In this document: in pieces, positions 49,077 to 58,197 of the stretch
Layout: each line of letters starts with the position of its first letter
Position numbering within the stretch: the first letter of the stretch is position 1
Origin: Vibrio sp. JPW-9-11-11
Lineage (GTDB): Bacteria > Pseudomonadota > Gammaproteobacteria > Enterobacterales > Vibrionaceae
Direction: 5' to 3'
Assembly (NCBI RefSeq): GCF_013369335.1
Contig: NZ_SZQJ01000005.1
Location: 62,001 to 126,000, forward strand
Length of the DNA stretch: 64,000 nt
Notes under the pieces: model-generated
Seen by the model: only the letters and a program-made list of their open reading frames with translations
Database searches by the model: none
Told to the model about the DNA's origin: nothing
Translations under genes and position numbers: made by a program

Positions 49077-49769
49077 CTATCGCAGCATTTTGGGTGCCTG
49101 TGCGCCGTCAATTGGGCGGTTGACCGAAACCGTGCGACCTTTTTTTAGCCCGACTTCATAATCTTCTGTGAGGTTTTTCATCGCTTCACGCAGTTGCTGC
49201 TTGAAGGTTTCGCGATCGATATTTTGAAACTCTTTGTCGATGTAATCGTCGATTTTCTTTGCGGACTCTTCGTCTGGACTGATAATAGGCAGCTTTTCCA
49301 ATGCGCCTTCAACCCAGCCTGAGAGAAAAGAGTTGACGCGTCGAGTGACTTCAGCAGACGGTGTGCCCGTGCCGGCGAAGCTGTTTCGAAAGCGGCCAGT
49401 TTGCTCGTTCATCTCACGATACACAATGTCAAATGCGAAAGCGGCAAAGATGGCGCGGTCAGCCTCACCAATAAACTCGACTCGTTTTAGTCCTTTGTGA
49501 TTGAGCAGGACGGCTTCGACTCCAAACTTAGTATTGATGCCACGAATAATACGCAGCAGATTAGAGCTAACATCGGCAGGCAACAAGTGAGTTGATTGAG
49601 TCTTTCCCATTTTGATGAACTCAATGTCATCTTTATCGAGTCCGTATTTGAGCATCAAGCGATGCGCCATCTTAATCGCGTTGGCCGCTTCGTTGACGTT
49701 GGCGGAGTTGCCGAGCTCGAGACATTTCGCAATTTTCTTGAGGGCTTTTTGTTTATCCATCGACCGCAT
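49077..49769 (-). CDS. DUF2786-domain protein
   Basis: About 230 residues. The N-terminal ~45 residues match DUF2786 ('KALKKIAKCLELGNSANVNEAANAIKMAHRLMLKYGL', shown for its helix-turn-helix spacing: LEL..S.N..EA..A...A..LM). The rest resembles the domain that usually follows it ('FIGEADRAIFAAFAFDIVYREM', 'FLSGWVEGALEKL'). Function unknown. The start is ambiguous between ATG 49769 and ATG 49760. Confidence 0.82.
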   Translation of the reverse strand: MRSMDKQKALKKIAKCLELGNSANVNEAANAIKMAHRLMLKYGLDKDDIEFIKMGKTQSTHLLPADVSSNLLRIIRGINTKFGVEAVLLNHKGLKRVEFIGEADRAIFAAFAFDIVYREMNEQTGRFRNSFAGTGTPSAEVTRRVNSFLSGWVEGALEKLPIISPDEESAKKIDDYIDKEFQNIDRETFKQQLREAMKNLTEDYEVGLKKGRTVSVNRPIDGAQAPKMLR

Positions 49770-49846
49770 CAAATCTCACTAAATTGACAAAGTCGGCCAT
49801 TTTACCGTTTTCAACACGAAAACGGAAATCTGATCTGGGCGTGGGC

Positions 49847-49886
49847 ATAAAAATAATAAAGGCTAACCCCAGGGGAGTTAGCCTTT
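49847..49886 (-). terminator. Terminator of the DUF3334 gene
   Basis: AAAGGCTAAC/GTTAGCCTTT stem with a 9-base loop, followed on the minus strand by TATTATTTTTAT. Confidence 0.85.
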
Positions 49887-49911
49887 GTCGACACGCTAAG
49901 AACGCCTCGTT

Positions 49912-50607
49912 TTAGATGCCTAATTCGTCAAGTAGGTCGTCAGAGTTGTCTTTGGCTGCTGATTTTGGTGATGTTTTCTGTTTCATTTGCTGCTGAGCTT
50001 GCTCAAGAATGTCATCTGGACACTCGTCCTCTGCGACTTCGAACTCTTCAAGTTGAATGAACTCGGTTTTATCCATCGCTAACTCAAGGTAGAAGATATT
50101 GCCTTTTTCGGTTGAGAAAGTGACACGGCGAGCTTGTGGGCGGTCAAGGTTGGTATCGACCGACAGATTAACCTGTTTGTTGAGAGACAACATTTTAGGT
50201 TGATTTTGCGTGATATGGGTTTGCAGCTCTTTGCGCACTTGATTGGTAAAGTGGCCGACGAGTTGGTTCATGAGTTCCCCGAGAACGTCGGCGACCTCAT
50301 CTGAGGTATGCAGCACCGCCAGTTCGTCTTCTGGCATGCCCATGTTGCGCATATAGTTAGTGTATACCTCAAGGGCTGCTTTTGAGGTGAAGTTGATAAC
50401 CACTAAACCTGAGAATCCTCCGTCGAACAAGACAAAGCAACCAAAGTCAGGCTTTAAGCTGGTTTTAGTGATCTTTTGCACCATAGCTGAATAGGTGACA
50501 TTCGAACTGGTGGCGGAAGTAAGAACCCCAGAAACGGACTGGCACAATTTCAATAGGATATCTTCAGTAGTAACGACTTTGTTTCTTTTCATTGATGATT
50601 CGCTCAT
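49912..50607 (-). CDS. DUF3334-family protein (CheX/CheC-like)
   Basis: 231 residues. The sequence matches the DUF3334 proteins common in vibrios. The middle 'FVLFDGGFSGLVVINFTSKAALEVYTNYMRNMGMPE', shown for its pattern, and 'DEVADVLGELMNQLVGHF' resemble CheX/CheC-type folds, where E..N...G marks a phosphatase-like helix. The acidic tail ends 'DDLLDELGI'. Possible role in chemotaxis or motility signalling is inferred. Confidence 0.8.
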   Translation of the reverse strand: MSESSMKRNKVVTTEDILLKLCQSVSGVLTSATSSNVTYSAMVQKITKTSLKPDFGCFVLFDGGFSGLVVINFTSKAALEVYTNYMRNMGMPEDELAVLHTSDEVADVLGELMNQLVGHFTNQVRKELQTHITQNQPKMLSLNKQVNLSVDTNLDRPQARRVTFSTEKGNIFYLELAMDKTEFIQLEEFEVAEDECPDDILEQAQQQMKQKTSPKSAAKDNSDDLLDELGI

Positions 50608-50795
50608 AGAGACACTTACAAATTAGAAAGGCTAAATATAAGTGTGGGAAAAAAATGCGATTTTTACCATTCTGACACTGCATTTCTGTTTTGATCACCC
50701 TTTTAAATGTTGTAAAGTGACCTAATTCAAAAAATAGTTAAAAACCAGACGAACCCAGTGCTGATAGGATCGGCGTCGTAGGGGGCAGGAAGCAA

Positions 50796-53700
50796 ATGTT
50801 ACCAAGATTACATTCACAATCGGATGTCGATCCGATCGTTCTCACCTTTCTCGAAGCGCTCAAAAATGCCGGATTTAGCGGTGATATCGAGAGCCAATAC
50901 TCAAGCCGTTTAGCGGTCGCTACTGACAACAGTGTTTACCAGCAATTGCCGCAAGCGGTGGTTCACCCCAGAACGACCCAAGACGTGGCGATGATCGGCA
51001 AACTCGCCACTCAATCTGAATATGAACGAGTTACTTTTTCTCCACGTGGCGGCGGCACCGGAACCAATGGCCAATCGCTGACAAAAGGGATTGTGGTCGA
51101 TTTGTCGCGTCATATGAACAAAGTGCTTGAGATCAACGCCGATGAAGGTTGGGTGCGGGTTCAAACTGGTGTCGTGAAAGATAAACTCAATGATGCGATA
51201 CGCCCTTATGGTTACTTTTTTTCTCCCGACTTATCAACCAGTAACCGCGCGACGCTAGGTGGAATGATCAACACCGATGCCTCGGGACAAGGCTCGCTCA
51301 AATACGGCAAGACGTCTGACCATGTGTTGTCGTTGCAAGCGGTGTTTGCCGATGGTTCGGTACTCGAGTCTGATCTATCTCGTGGTTTGCCAAACGAAGG
51401 CGAGCTGGCCCATCAGGCGTTGCATACTACCGAGCAAGTCTGTCGAGACAAACGCCGTCAGATAGAAGCGAAATTCCCGCCACTAAACCGATTTTTAACT
51501 GGCTATGACCTTAAAAACGCACTCGATACAGACAACGACCGCTTCGATTTAACTCGAGTGCTTTGTGGTGCCGAGGGTTCACTGGCGTTTATCACTGAAG
51601 CCAAGCTTAATCTCACCCCAATTCCTAACGCTCGTACTTTGGTCAATATTAAGTACAACAGTTTTGACTCAGCGCTGCGCAACGCGCCTTTTATGGTTGA
51701 AGCCAACGCACTGTCGGTGGAAACCGTCGACTCTAAGGTACTCAACCTCGCCAAACAAGACATTGTGTGGCACTCGGTAAGCGACTTACTCACAGATGTC
51801 CCAGGCAAAGAGATGCAAGGGATCAATATGGTGGAATTTGCTGGCCAAGATCAACAAGAGGTCGCGCAGCAAGTGAGCTCCCTGTGTCAGCGTCTTGATA
51901 GCATGATGCAAGACGATAAAGCCGGTATTATCGGCTATCAAGTGTGTGATGATTTAGCCAGCATCGGCCGTATCTACAACATGCGCAAAAAAGCAGTCGG
52001 ACTGCTAGGGGCGGCGAAAGGGCGAGCGAAACCGGTCGCGTTTGCTGAAGATACCTGTGTGCCGCCGGAGAATCTGGCGGACTTTATCGCAGAGTTTAGA
52101 GAGCTGCTAGACGCCAAATCGCTCAACTACGGCATGTTTGGTCACGTTGATGCCGGCGTCTTGCACGTGCGGCCGGCCCTAGACTTGTGTGACCCTATGC
52201 AAGAGTCGCTGATGCACGAAGTTTCCGATGAGGTGGTCAAGCTGGTGGCGAAATATGGCGGCTTGATGTGGGGCGAACATGGCAAAGGGTTTCGCTCGGA
52301 ATACGGCCCAGAGTTTTTTGGTGATGAGCTATTCACCGAGCTTCGCCGCGTTAAAGCCGCGTTTGACCCGCACAACAAAATGAATCCGGGGAAAATCTGT
52401 ACGCCGCTTGAGAGTAGTGAGGAGTTGGTTAAAGTCACAGACACCAAACGTGGCTACTACGACCGACAAATTGATGTTGAAGTACGTGACAGTTTTAAAC
52501 AAGCGATGGAGTGTAACGGCAACGGTTTGTGTTTCAACTATGACACGGCATCGCCGATGTGTCCCTCGATGAAAGTCACCGCTGACCGTCGTCATTCACC
52601 AAAAGGACGTGCAGGGTTGGTTCGCGAATGGTTGCGTCAGTTGACTGAGCAAGGCATCGACATCCTAGACCTTGAAAAGCAAACTCTCGAGAAGAATGCG
52701 TCGATAAAAATGATGATCGATCGCGTGCGTAATACTGTTAATAAACGCCACGAGTATGACTTTTCGCACGAAGTGTATGAGGCGATGAATGGCTGTTTGG
52801 CGTGTAAAGCGTGTGCTAGCCAGTGTCCGATTAAGGTTGATGTGCCGAGTTTTCGTTCTCGCTTCCTCAATATTTACTACTCTCGCTATCAGCGTCCGGC
52901 GAAAGATTATCTGGTTGCTAACATCGAAACCATGCTGCCATTGATGGCCAAAGCACCGAAGCTGGTTAATGGGGCGTTAAAGCAGCAATGGGTGCAAGAC
53001 TTAACCGCCAAAACGATTGGGTATGTGGATGCGCCACTGCTGTCGATTCCTACCTTGGGTGACCGTCTAGCAGACTTACCGCGTTTCGATTTACAAAAAC
53101 TCGCGGCATTGTCGCAACAAGATAAAGATAATCATGTGGTGATTGTCCAAGACCCGTTTACCAGTTACTACGATGCAGAGGTCGTGGCCGACTTTGCTCA
53201 ACTGGTGACAAAACTGGGCAAAACACCGGTATTACTGCCATTTAAGCCCAATGGCAAAGCGCAGCATATTAAGGGTTTTCTCAAGCAGTTTGCTGCTAAT
53301 GCTGCTAACACCGCTGCGTTTCTACAGCAGGTCGCTGATATCAATATTCCCTTGGTTGGGGTCGACCCTGCACTGGTGCTTTGTTACCGCGATGAGTATC
53401 AAGAAGTGTTAGGTGACAAGCGTGGTGACTTTGAGGTTCTCACCGTTCATGAATGGTTGGAGCCGCGATTGGCCGAGTTTGTTCAAGTTGAGCAAAGCCA
53501 TGAGCAGCCTTGGTATTTGTTTGCGCACTGCACAGAGAAAACCAAACTGCCAAACGCTGAGAAAGAGTGGGGGGCGATTTTTGCCCACTTTGGTGCGAGC
53601 TTACAGACTGTACCGGTAGGATGTTGTGGCATGGCGGGAACGTTCGGCCACGAAGTGGATAAATTGCAAATGTCGCAAGATATTTATGGATTAAGCTGGA

Positions 53701-53828
53701 AACCGAAATTGGAACAGCTTCCGAGTGAGCGCTGTTTGATCACTGGCTATTCGTGCCGAAGTCAGGTGAAGCGTTTTGAGCAAGTGAAAACAAAACATCC
53801 GCTGCAAGCCTTGTTATCCATCATTTAG
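50796..53828 (+). CDS. ydiJ: FAD/Fe-S oxidoreductase, YdiJ-like (D-2-hydroxyglutarate dehydrogenase type)
   Basis: 1010 residues. FAD-binding PCMH domain (~50-270; 'FSPRGGGTGTNGQSL', 'NRATLGGMINTDASGQGS'), FAD-linked oxidase C-terminal domain (~290-560; 'YGMFGHVDAGVLHVRPALDL', 'GEHGKGFRSEYGPEFFG'), then a ferredoxin-like region with 'CNGNGLCFNYDTASPMCPSM' and 'CLACKACASQCPIKVD', and CCG-type segment 'VGCCGMAGTFGHE'. YdiJ relatives oxidise D-2-hydroxyglutarate or D-lactate-like acids. AGGAAG precedes the ATG; a terminator follows. Confidence 0.93.
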   Translation: MLPRLHSQSDVDPIVLTFLEALKNAGFSGDIESQYSSRLAVATDNSVYQQLPQAVVHPRTTQDVAMIGKLATQSEYERVTFSPRGGGTGTNGQSLTKGIVVDLSRHMNKVLEINADEGWVRVQTGVVKDKLNDAIRPYGYFFSPDLSTSNRATLGGMINTDASGQGSLKYGKTSDHVLSLQAVFADGSVLESDLSRGLPNEGELAHQALHTTEQVCRDKRRQIEAKFPPLNRFLTGYDLKNALDTDNDRFDLTRVLCGAEGSLAFITEAKLNLTPIPNARTLVNIKYNSFDSALRNAPFMVEANALSVETVDSKVLNLAKQDIVWHSVSDLLTDVPGKEMQGINMVEFAGQDQQEVAQQVSSLCQRLDSMMQDDKAGIIGYQVCDDLASIGRIYNMRKKAVGLLGAAKGRAKPVAFAEDTCVPPENLADFIAEFRELLDAKSLNYGMFGHVDAGVLHVRPALDLCDPMQESLMHEVSDEVVKLVAKYGGLMWGEHGKGFRSEYGPEFFGDELFTELRRVKAAFDPHNKMNPGKICTPLESSEELVKVTDTKRGYYDRQIDVEVRDSFKQAMECNGNGLCFNYDTASPMCPSMKVTADRRHSPKGRAGLVREWLRQLTEQGIDILDLEKQTLEKNASIKMMIDRVRNTVNKRHEYDFSHEVYEAMNGCLACKACASQCPIKVDVPSFRSRFLNIYYSRYQRPAKDYLVANIETMLPLMAKAPKLVNGALKQQWVQDLTAKTIGYVDAPLLSIPTLGDRLADLPRFDLQKLAALSQQDKDNHVVIVQDPFTSYYDAEVVADFAQLVTKLGKTPVLLPFKPNGKAQHIKGFLKQFAANAANTAAFLQQVADINIPLVGVDPALVLCYRDEYQEVLGDKRGDFEVLTVHEWLEPRLAEFVQVEQSHEQPWYLFAHCTEKTKLPNAEKEWGAIFAHFGASLQTVPVGCCGMAGTFGHEVDKLQMSQDIYGLSWKPKLEQLPSERCLITGYSCRSQVKRFEQVKTKHPLQALLSII

Positions 53829-53837
53829 TCGCATCGA

Positions 53838-53868
53838 TAGCTCAACGGGATCCGTTGAGCTATTTTTT
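53838..53868 (+). terminator. Terminator of the YdiJ-like gene
   Basis: TAGCTCAACGG and CCGTTGAGCTA pair around GAT and end in a T-run. Confidence 0.93.
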
Positions 53869-53897
53869 ACTCATGTAGCTTGTGAATAGGATTCGTT

Positions 53898-54359
53898 ATG
53901 CAAATGCTCGAAACAAAAATCCCACCAGTGGCGCTGTTCGTTGTGTTTATTGTCGCGATCAACCAAATAAGCCACGAGTTCTTGTCCTTACGTTACGATT
54001 TGCCTTTCAAAAATATCGTGTTTCTGGTCTGTTTTGTGGTTTCAGGCGTGGTTGGTCTTGCGGGCATTTATGAATTTCGCCGCGCTAAAACGACCGTCCA
54101 TCCGGTGAAAGTCGACTTGGCCTCAGCGGTGGTCGATAGCGGTATCTTCGCTTACTCGCGCAACCCAATGTATTTGGGTTTGTTTTTGCTCATTTTTGGC
54201 TTTGCTTATTGGCAACAGAATCTATTGTCGGTCGCGTTTAGCTTCGGCTTTGTTCTTTATATGAACCGTTTCCAAATTCTGCCAGAAGAGCGTGCGCTCG
54301 AATCTTTGTTCGGCGCTGAGTACAAAGATTACAAACAGCGAGTAAGGCGTTGGATATAA
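53898..54359 (+). CDS. Isoprenylcysteine carboxyl methyltransferase-like membrane protein
   Basis: 153 residues with four membrane helices and the ICMT/PEMT signature 'GIFAYSRNPMYLGLFLL', 'ILPEERALESLFGAEYKDYKQRVRRWI' (EE...F...Y..Y...VRRW). A probable SAM-dependent methyltransferase of the inner membrane; the acceptor in bacteria is usually unknown. AGGA lies before the ATG. Confidence 0.88.
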   Translation: MQMLETKIPPVALFVVFIVAINQISHEFLSLRYDLPFKNIVFLVCFVVSGVVGLAGIYEFRRAKTTVHPVKVDLASAVVDSGIFAYSRNPMYLGLFLLIFGFAYWQQNLLSVAFSFGFVLYMNRFQILPEERALESLFGAEYKDYKQRVRRWI

Positions 54360-54392
54360 TTGAAAGTAGCGAAGCTATTCCACACTTTTAAA

Positions 54393-55286
54393 TCATTGAT
54401 TGAGAAGTTCTGCTGCTAAAAAGTCGAATACCCGACGAGTGCGTAAGTTCGTTCTCAATTCTTGGTGGCACACTAGCCATATGGGCACATCAAGCTTAGG
54501 AATGATTGCCTCTAGTGCTCGTATCAGTCGTGGCTCTTGGATTGCAATGTCTTCGGGTAAATAGATTAGGCCTAAATGCTGCTTGCATAACTCGAGTTGT
54601 GTGGGCTGAAATTCCGTGGAAATTCTGAAGTTTTTCTCTGACAGTCTCCAACCTTGTTTTGCAAATTGCTCGATGATTGCACCATTGTTACCAAATCCTA
54701 TAATTTGAATATCTTGGATGTCTTCAATGGATTTTGCATTGGCAAAAGGTTTAAGGTATTGCTTAGTACCATACAAATAGATCTGTTCATTGCCTAACTT
54801 TTTGGCGACAAGGCTTGGTTGAGTCGGTTGAACATTACGAATGGCGATGTCGGCGTCTCTTCGCCTTAGGTCGCTCACTTCATTAGTGACTTTTAACTCT
54901 ATGGTGATGTTAGGCTCTTCTCGCCTTAATTTACTCAGCAGTGCAGGCAGCCGGTACATGGCGTCGAGCTGACATACCGAAATGACCACAGTACCTTCTA
55001 AAGCTTCTGATTGACCGCTTGCGACCATAGAAAACCTATGTGCAACATCTCCCATTTCTCTTGCAATACTAAGCAGCTCAATGCCATTAGCGGTGAGTTT
55101 TAGTTTGTGACCTGAGCGTTCGAAGAGTGAAACACCAAGCTCTTGCTCCAAAGAGGCAACTTGTCGGCTAAGTGTAGGTTGACTCACGCTCAAAGACCTT
55201 GCAGCTGCGGACAAGCTTCCTAGCTCTGCTGTCGCCAAAAATGCTCTGGTTCGGTTCCAGTCGAACGAAATAGAGTTCCAATTCAT
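54393..55286 (-). CDS. LysR-family transcriptional regulator
   Basis: 297 residues from ATG 55286: HTH 'GSLSAAARSLSVSQPTLSRQVASLEQELGV' (key AAR.L..SQPTLSRQ) and an effector domain. The frame runs further upstream to 55370, but the alignment to LysR proteins begins around the 'WNRTRAFLATAELG' segment. It is divergent from the broken NAD(P)-binding gene at 55380 and probably controlled it. Confidence 0.88.
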   Translation of the reverse strand: MNWNSISFDWNRTRAFLATAELGSLSAAARSLSVSQPTLSRQVASLEQELGVSLFERSGHKLKLTANGIELLSIAREMGDVAHRFSMVASGQSEALEGTVVISVCQLDAMYRLPALLSKLRREEPNITIELKVTNEVSDLRRRDADIAIRNVQPTQPSLVAKKLGNEQIYLYGTKQYLKPFANAKSIEDIQDIQIIGFGNNGAIIEQFAKQGWRLSEKNFRISTEFQPTQLELCKQHLGLIYLPEDIAIQEPRLIRALEAIIPKLDVPIWLVCHQELRTNLRTRRVFDFLAAELLNQ

Positions 55287-55379
55287 ACGATTTTGTATAC
55301 CTATATGCACTTTTGGGTAATTACTATCGACTATACGCATGGTTATAGTATTAGCCAAATTGTTTCTCAAGGTGTTTAT

Positions 55380-56102
55380 ATGGCTGTTCTACTATTGGGT
55401 GCGACCGGTGCTACAGGAAAATTGGTTGCGAAAGAGTTGGTTTCAAGAGGTTGTTCGGTGCGAGTAATCGTACGTTCGCTAGACAGATTAGATCCTGAGC
55501 TTATCGATAACCATCGGGTAGACAAGGTTGTGGCCAACATAACTGATTTATCTGAGCAGCAGTGGATTTCGTATATCTAAGGCTGTGATTCAATGATCGT
55601 CTGTCTCGGTCACAATTTGACCTTGAAAGGTATCTATGGAAAGCCGAGGCGTTTGGTCGCAGAGACGATAAAGAGTCTATGCCAAGCGGTTGATATACTA
55701 AAGCCGTTGCAGCCAGTTAAACTCGTTTTGATGAGTAGCTCTGGATGTCAAAATTTGTTGAGAGAAGAACAAGTTTCATGGATGCACAAAATGGTTATTG
55801 CCCTGATTAGGAAGACAGTCCCTCCGCATGTTGATAATGAAGAGGCTGCCCGTTACTTACAATATGAAATGGCTAGTTCAACTGAGTCCTTGGAGTGGGT
55901 TGCCGTTAGGCCTGACAGTTTGAATGACCAAGTAATGAAGAGCCCGTTTTCGGTCTATCTTTCACCAATCTGCGATCCGATTTTTGCGTCGAAGAAGACG
56001 AGTCGGATAAATGTCGCGACTTTTATGGTCGAGCTCATTTCTTCGCCTGAGTTATGGGCAAAATGGAAGAATGAAATGCCTGTGCTGTACAACAGCCAAT
56101 AA
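55380..56102 (+). pseudogene. NAD(P)H-binding (NmrA/SDR-like) protein gene with in-frame stop
   Basis: The 5' part reads 'MAVLLLGATGATGKLVAKEL', a Rossmann GATGATG motif, and continues to TAA at 55578-55580 (codon 67). The same frame then resumes without shift as 'GCDSMIVCLGHNLTLKGIYG' and runs to 56102. Relatives of this family have a GCD-x-(V/I)-x-CLGHN stretch directly after the preceding helix, so one nonsense codon splits an otherwise intact ~240-codon gene. A restart at ATG 55593 is possible but would lack the NAD-binding loop. A terminator follows. Confidence 0.8.
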
Positions 56103-56105
56103 ATG

Positions 56106-56132
56106 AAAAAGGCATCCACGGATGCCTTTTTA
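56106..56132. terminator. Bidirectional terminator between the broken gene and hutU
   Basis: AAAAAGGCATCC and GGATGCCTTTTT pair around AC. Confidence 0.9.
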
Positions 56133-56170
56133 AGTGTTTGATGTTTCAAGTTTTTAGATAAGCATTAATG

Positions 56171-58183
56171 CTAGATAGCCAAGTCATCCATAATTTGATC
56201 GTCAACGAGATTCGCTAGGGTGACTTTTAGCTTAGGTGTTCTTTCCATCTCTCGCTTAATGGCAAAGTTGGCCTCTTCATTGCGAGCCCAGCTACGTCTA
56301 GCGATGCCGTTGTTCACATCAAATAGAAGCATGGATTTAAGTTTGCGCTCAGCATCACTGCTACCATCAAGCAGCATACCGAAGCCACCATTGATGACTT
56401 CACCCCAGCCTACGCCACCACCATTATGGATAGATACCCAAGTAGCACCACGGAAGCTATCGCCGATCACATTGTGAATGGCCATGTCAGCAGTAAAACG
56501 GCTACCGTCATAGATATTTGATGTTTCTCTAAATGGAGAATCTGTACCGCTGACGTCATGGTGATCGCGTCCTAGGACAACAGGGCCAATTTCGCCACGA
56601 TTAATGGCGTCATTAAAGGCTTTGGCGATTTCCATTCTACCTTGCGCATCGGCATACAGTATTCTTGCTTGAGAGCCTACCACTAACTTATTGGCTTTAG
56701 CGTCATTGATCCAAGTAATGTTGTCTTGCATCTGTTGCTGGATCTCAGTAGGGGAGCTTTGCATAATATCGCTTAATACTTGCGCGGCGATTTCATCGGT
56801 TCTGTCGAGATCTTCCGTTTTACCGGAAGTACAAACCCAACGGAATGGACCAAATCCATAGTCAAAGCACATAGGCCCCAAAATATCCTGCACGTATGAA
56901 GGGTATTTAAAATCAATGCCATTTTCTGCCATGACATCAGCGCCTGCGCGAGAGGCTTCTAATAGGAAGGCATTGCCATAGTCAAAGAAGTACGTTCCCT
57001 TCTCAGTGTGCTTGTTGACGGCAGCGCCATGGCGTCTTAATGTCGCTTGGACTTTTTCTTTGAATACTTCCGGCTCTTCTCGAATCAAACGATTAGACTC
57101 TTCGTAGCTGATATCAACAGGGTAGTAGCCGCCTGACCAAGGGTTGTGTAGTGACGTTTGGTCTGAGCCCAAATGAACAAAGATATCTTCTTCGAGGAAC
57201 GACTCCCAAACATCAACCACATTACCGATATAGGCAATAGAGACGACCTCTTCATTGGCTTGTGCAACTTTCACACGCTCAATCAGCTCCGGCATATTGT
57301 CAATCAGTTCATCAACCCAGCCTTGCTGATGACGCTTAGTCGCGGCATTTGGGTTCACTTCGGCACAAACGGTAATACAATTAGCAATGTTACCTGCTTT
57401 GGGCTGGGCGCCACTCATGCCCCCTAAACCAGCGGTCAAGAAGATTTTTCCCTTAGCCTGTTCGCCCGCTTTTAATACCTTACGGAAAGCGTTCATCACT
57501 GTGATGGTTGTGCCATGAACAATCCCTTGAGGACCAATGTACATAAATGAACCCGCAGTCATTTGCCCATATTGAGTCACGCCTAACGCATTGAATTTTT
57601 CCCAATCGTCTGGCTTAGAGTAGTTCGGGATCATCATGCCATTGGTGACCACAACGCGAGGGGCTTCTGGCGAAGAAGGGAAAAGCCCCATTGGATGGCC
57701 TGAGTAGAGATGCAAGGTTTGATCGCTCTCCATCTCACTGAGGTATTTCATGGCTAACAGGTATTGTGCCCAGTTTTGAAAAACCGCGCCATTGCCACCA
57801 TAAGTGATCAACTCTTCAGGGTGTTGGGCAACGGCTGGATCAAGGTTGTTGTCGATCATCAACATAATGGCAGCAGCTTGCTGACACTTTGCCGGATAGT
57901 CGGTGATTGCGCGTGCTTTCATTAAGTAATTTGGCTTAAAGCGATACATGTATATGCGGCCAAAGTCATTGAGCTCTTGCGCAAATTCATGCGCAAGTTC
58001 TTGATGCCAGGCTTTTGGAAAGTATCTTAGCGCATTACGAATGGCGAGTTGCTTCTCTTCTTTACTGAGAATATCTTTACGCTTCGGCGCACGGTTAACA
58101 TTCACTGGATAAGGTTTTGCCGGTGGCAGTTGCTCAGGAATGCCCTGTTTAATTTGTTCTTGAAAGCTAAGTTCAACAGTCAT
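56171..58183 (-). CDS. hutU: Urocanate hydratase, long class
   Basis: 670 residues. It hydrates urocanate to imidazolonepropionate using tightly bound NAD+. Family marks: 'ITYGGNGAVFQNWAQYLL', 'HLYSGHPMGLFPSSPEAP', 'TAGLGGMSGAQPKAG', 'QTSLHNPWSGGYYPV' and 'SIHNGGGVGWGEVINGG'. Usual bacterial HutU is ~550-570 residues; this one has the extra N-terminal and internal segments of the ~670-residue class seen in animals and some bacteria. GGAG favours the second ATG (58183). It follows hutH by 14 bases. Confidence 0.95.
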   Translation of the reverse strand: MTVELSFQEQIKQGIPEQLPPAKPYPVNVNRAPKRKDILSKEEKQLAIRNALRYFPKAWHQELAHEFAQELNDFGRIYMYRFKPNYLMKARAITDYPAKCQQAAAIMLMIDNNLDPAVAQHPEELITYGGNGAVFQNWAQYLLAMKYLSEMESDQTLHLYSGHPMGLFPSSPEAPRVVVTNGMMIPNYSKPDDWEKFNALGVTQYGQMTAGSFMYIGPQGIVHGTTITVMNAFRKVLKAGEQAKGKIFLTAGLGGMSGAQPKAGNIANCITVCAEVNPNAATKRHQQGWVDELIDNMPELIERVKVAQANEEVVSIAYIGNVVDVWESFLEEDIFVHLGSDQTSLHNPWSGGYYPVDISYEESNRLIREEPEVFKEKVQATLRRHGAAVNKHTEKGTYFFDYGNAFLLEASRAGADVMAENGIDFKYPSYVQDILGPMCFDYGFGPFRWVCTSGKTEDLDRTDEIAAQVLSDIMQSSPTEIQQQMQDNITWINDAKANKLVVGSQARILYADAQGRMEIAKAFNDAINRGEIGPVVLGRDHHDVSGTDSPFRETSNIYDGSRFTADMAIHNVIGDSFRGATWVSIHNGGGVGWGEVINGGFGMLLDGSSDAERKLKSMLLFDVNNGIARRSWARNEEANFAIKREMERTPKLKVTLANLVDDQIMDDLAI

Positions 58184-58197
58184 CATTTACTCCAAAA

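Noticed and set aside
49805-49825. CCGTTTT...AAAACGG hairpin upstream of the DUF2786 gene
   Set aside because: A short stem in the spacer between two minus-strand genes, with no T-run in the useful direction; the real terminator is at 49847-49886.
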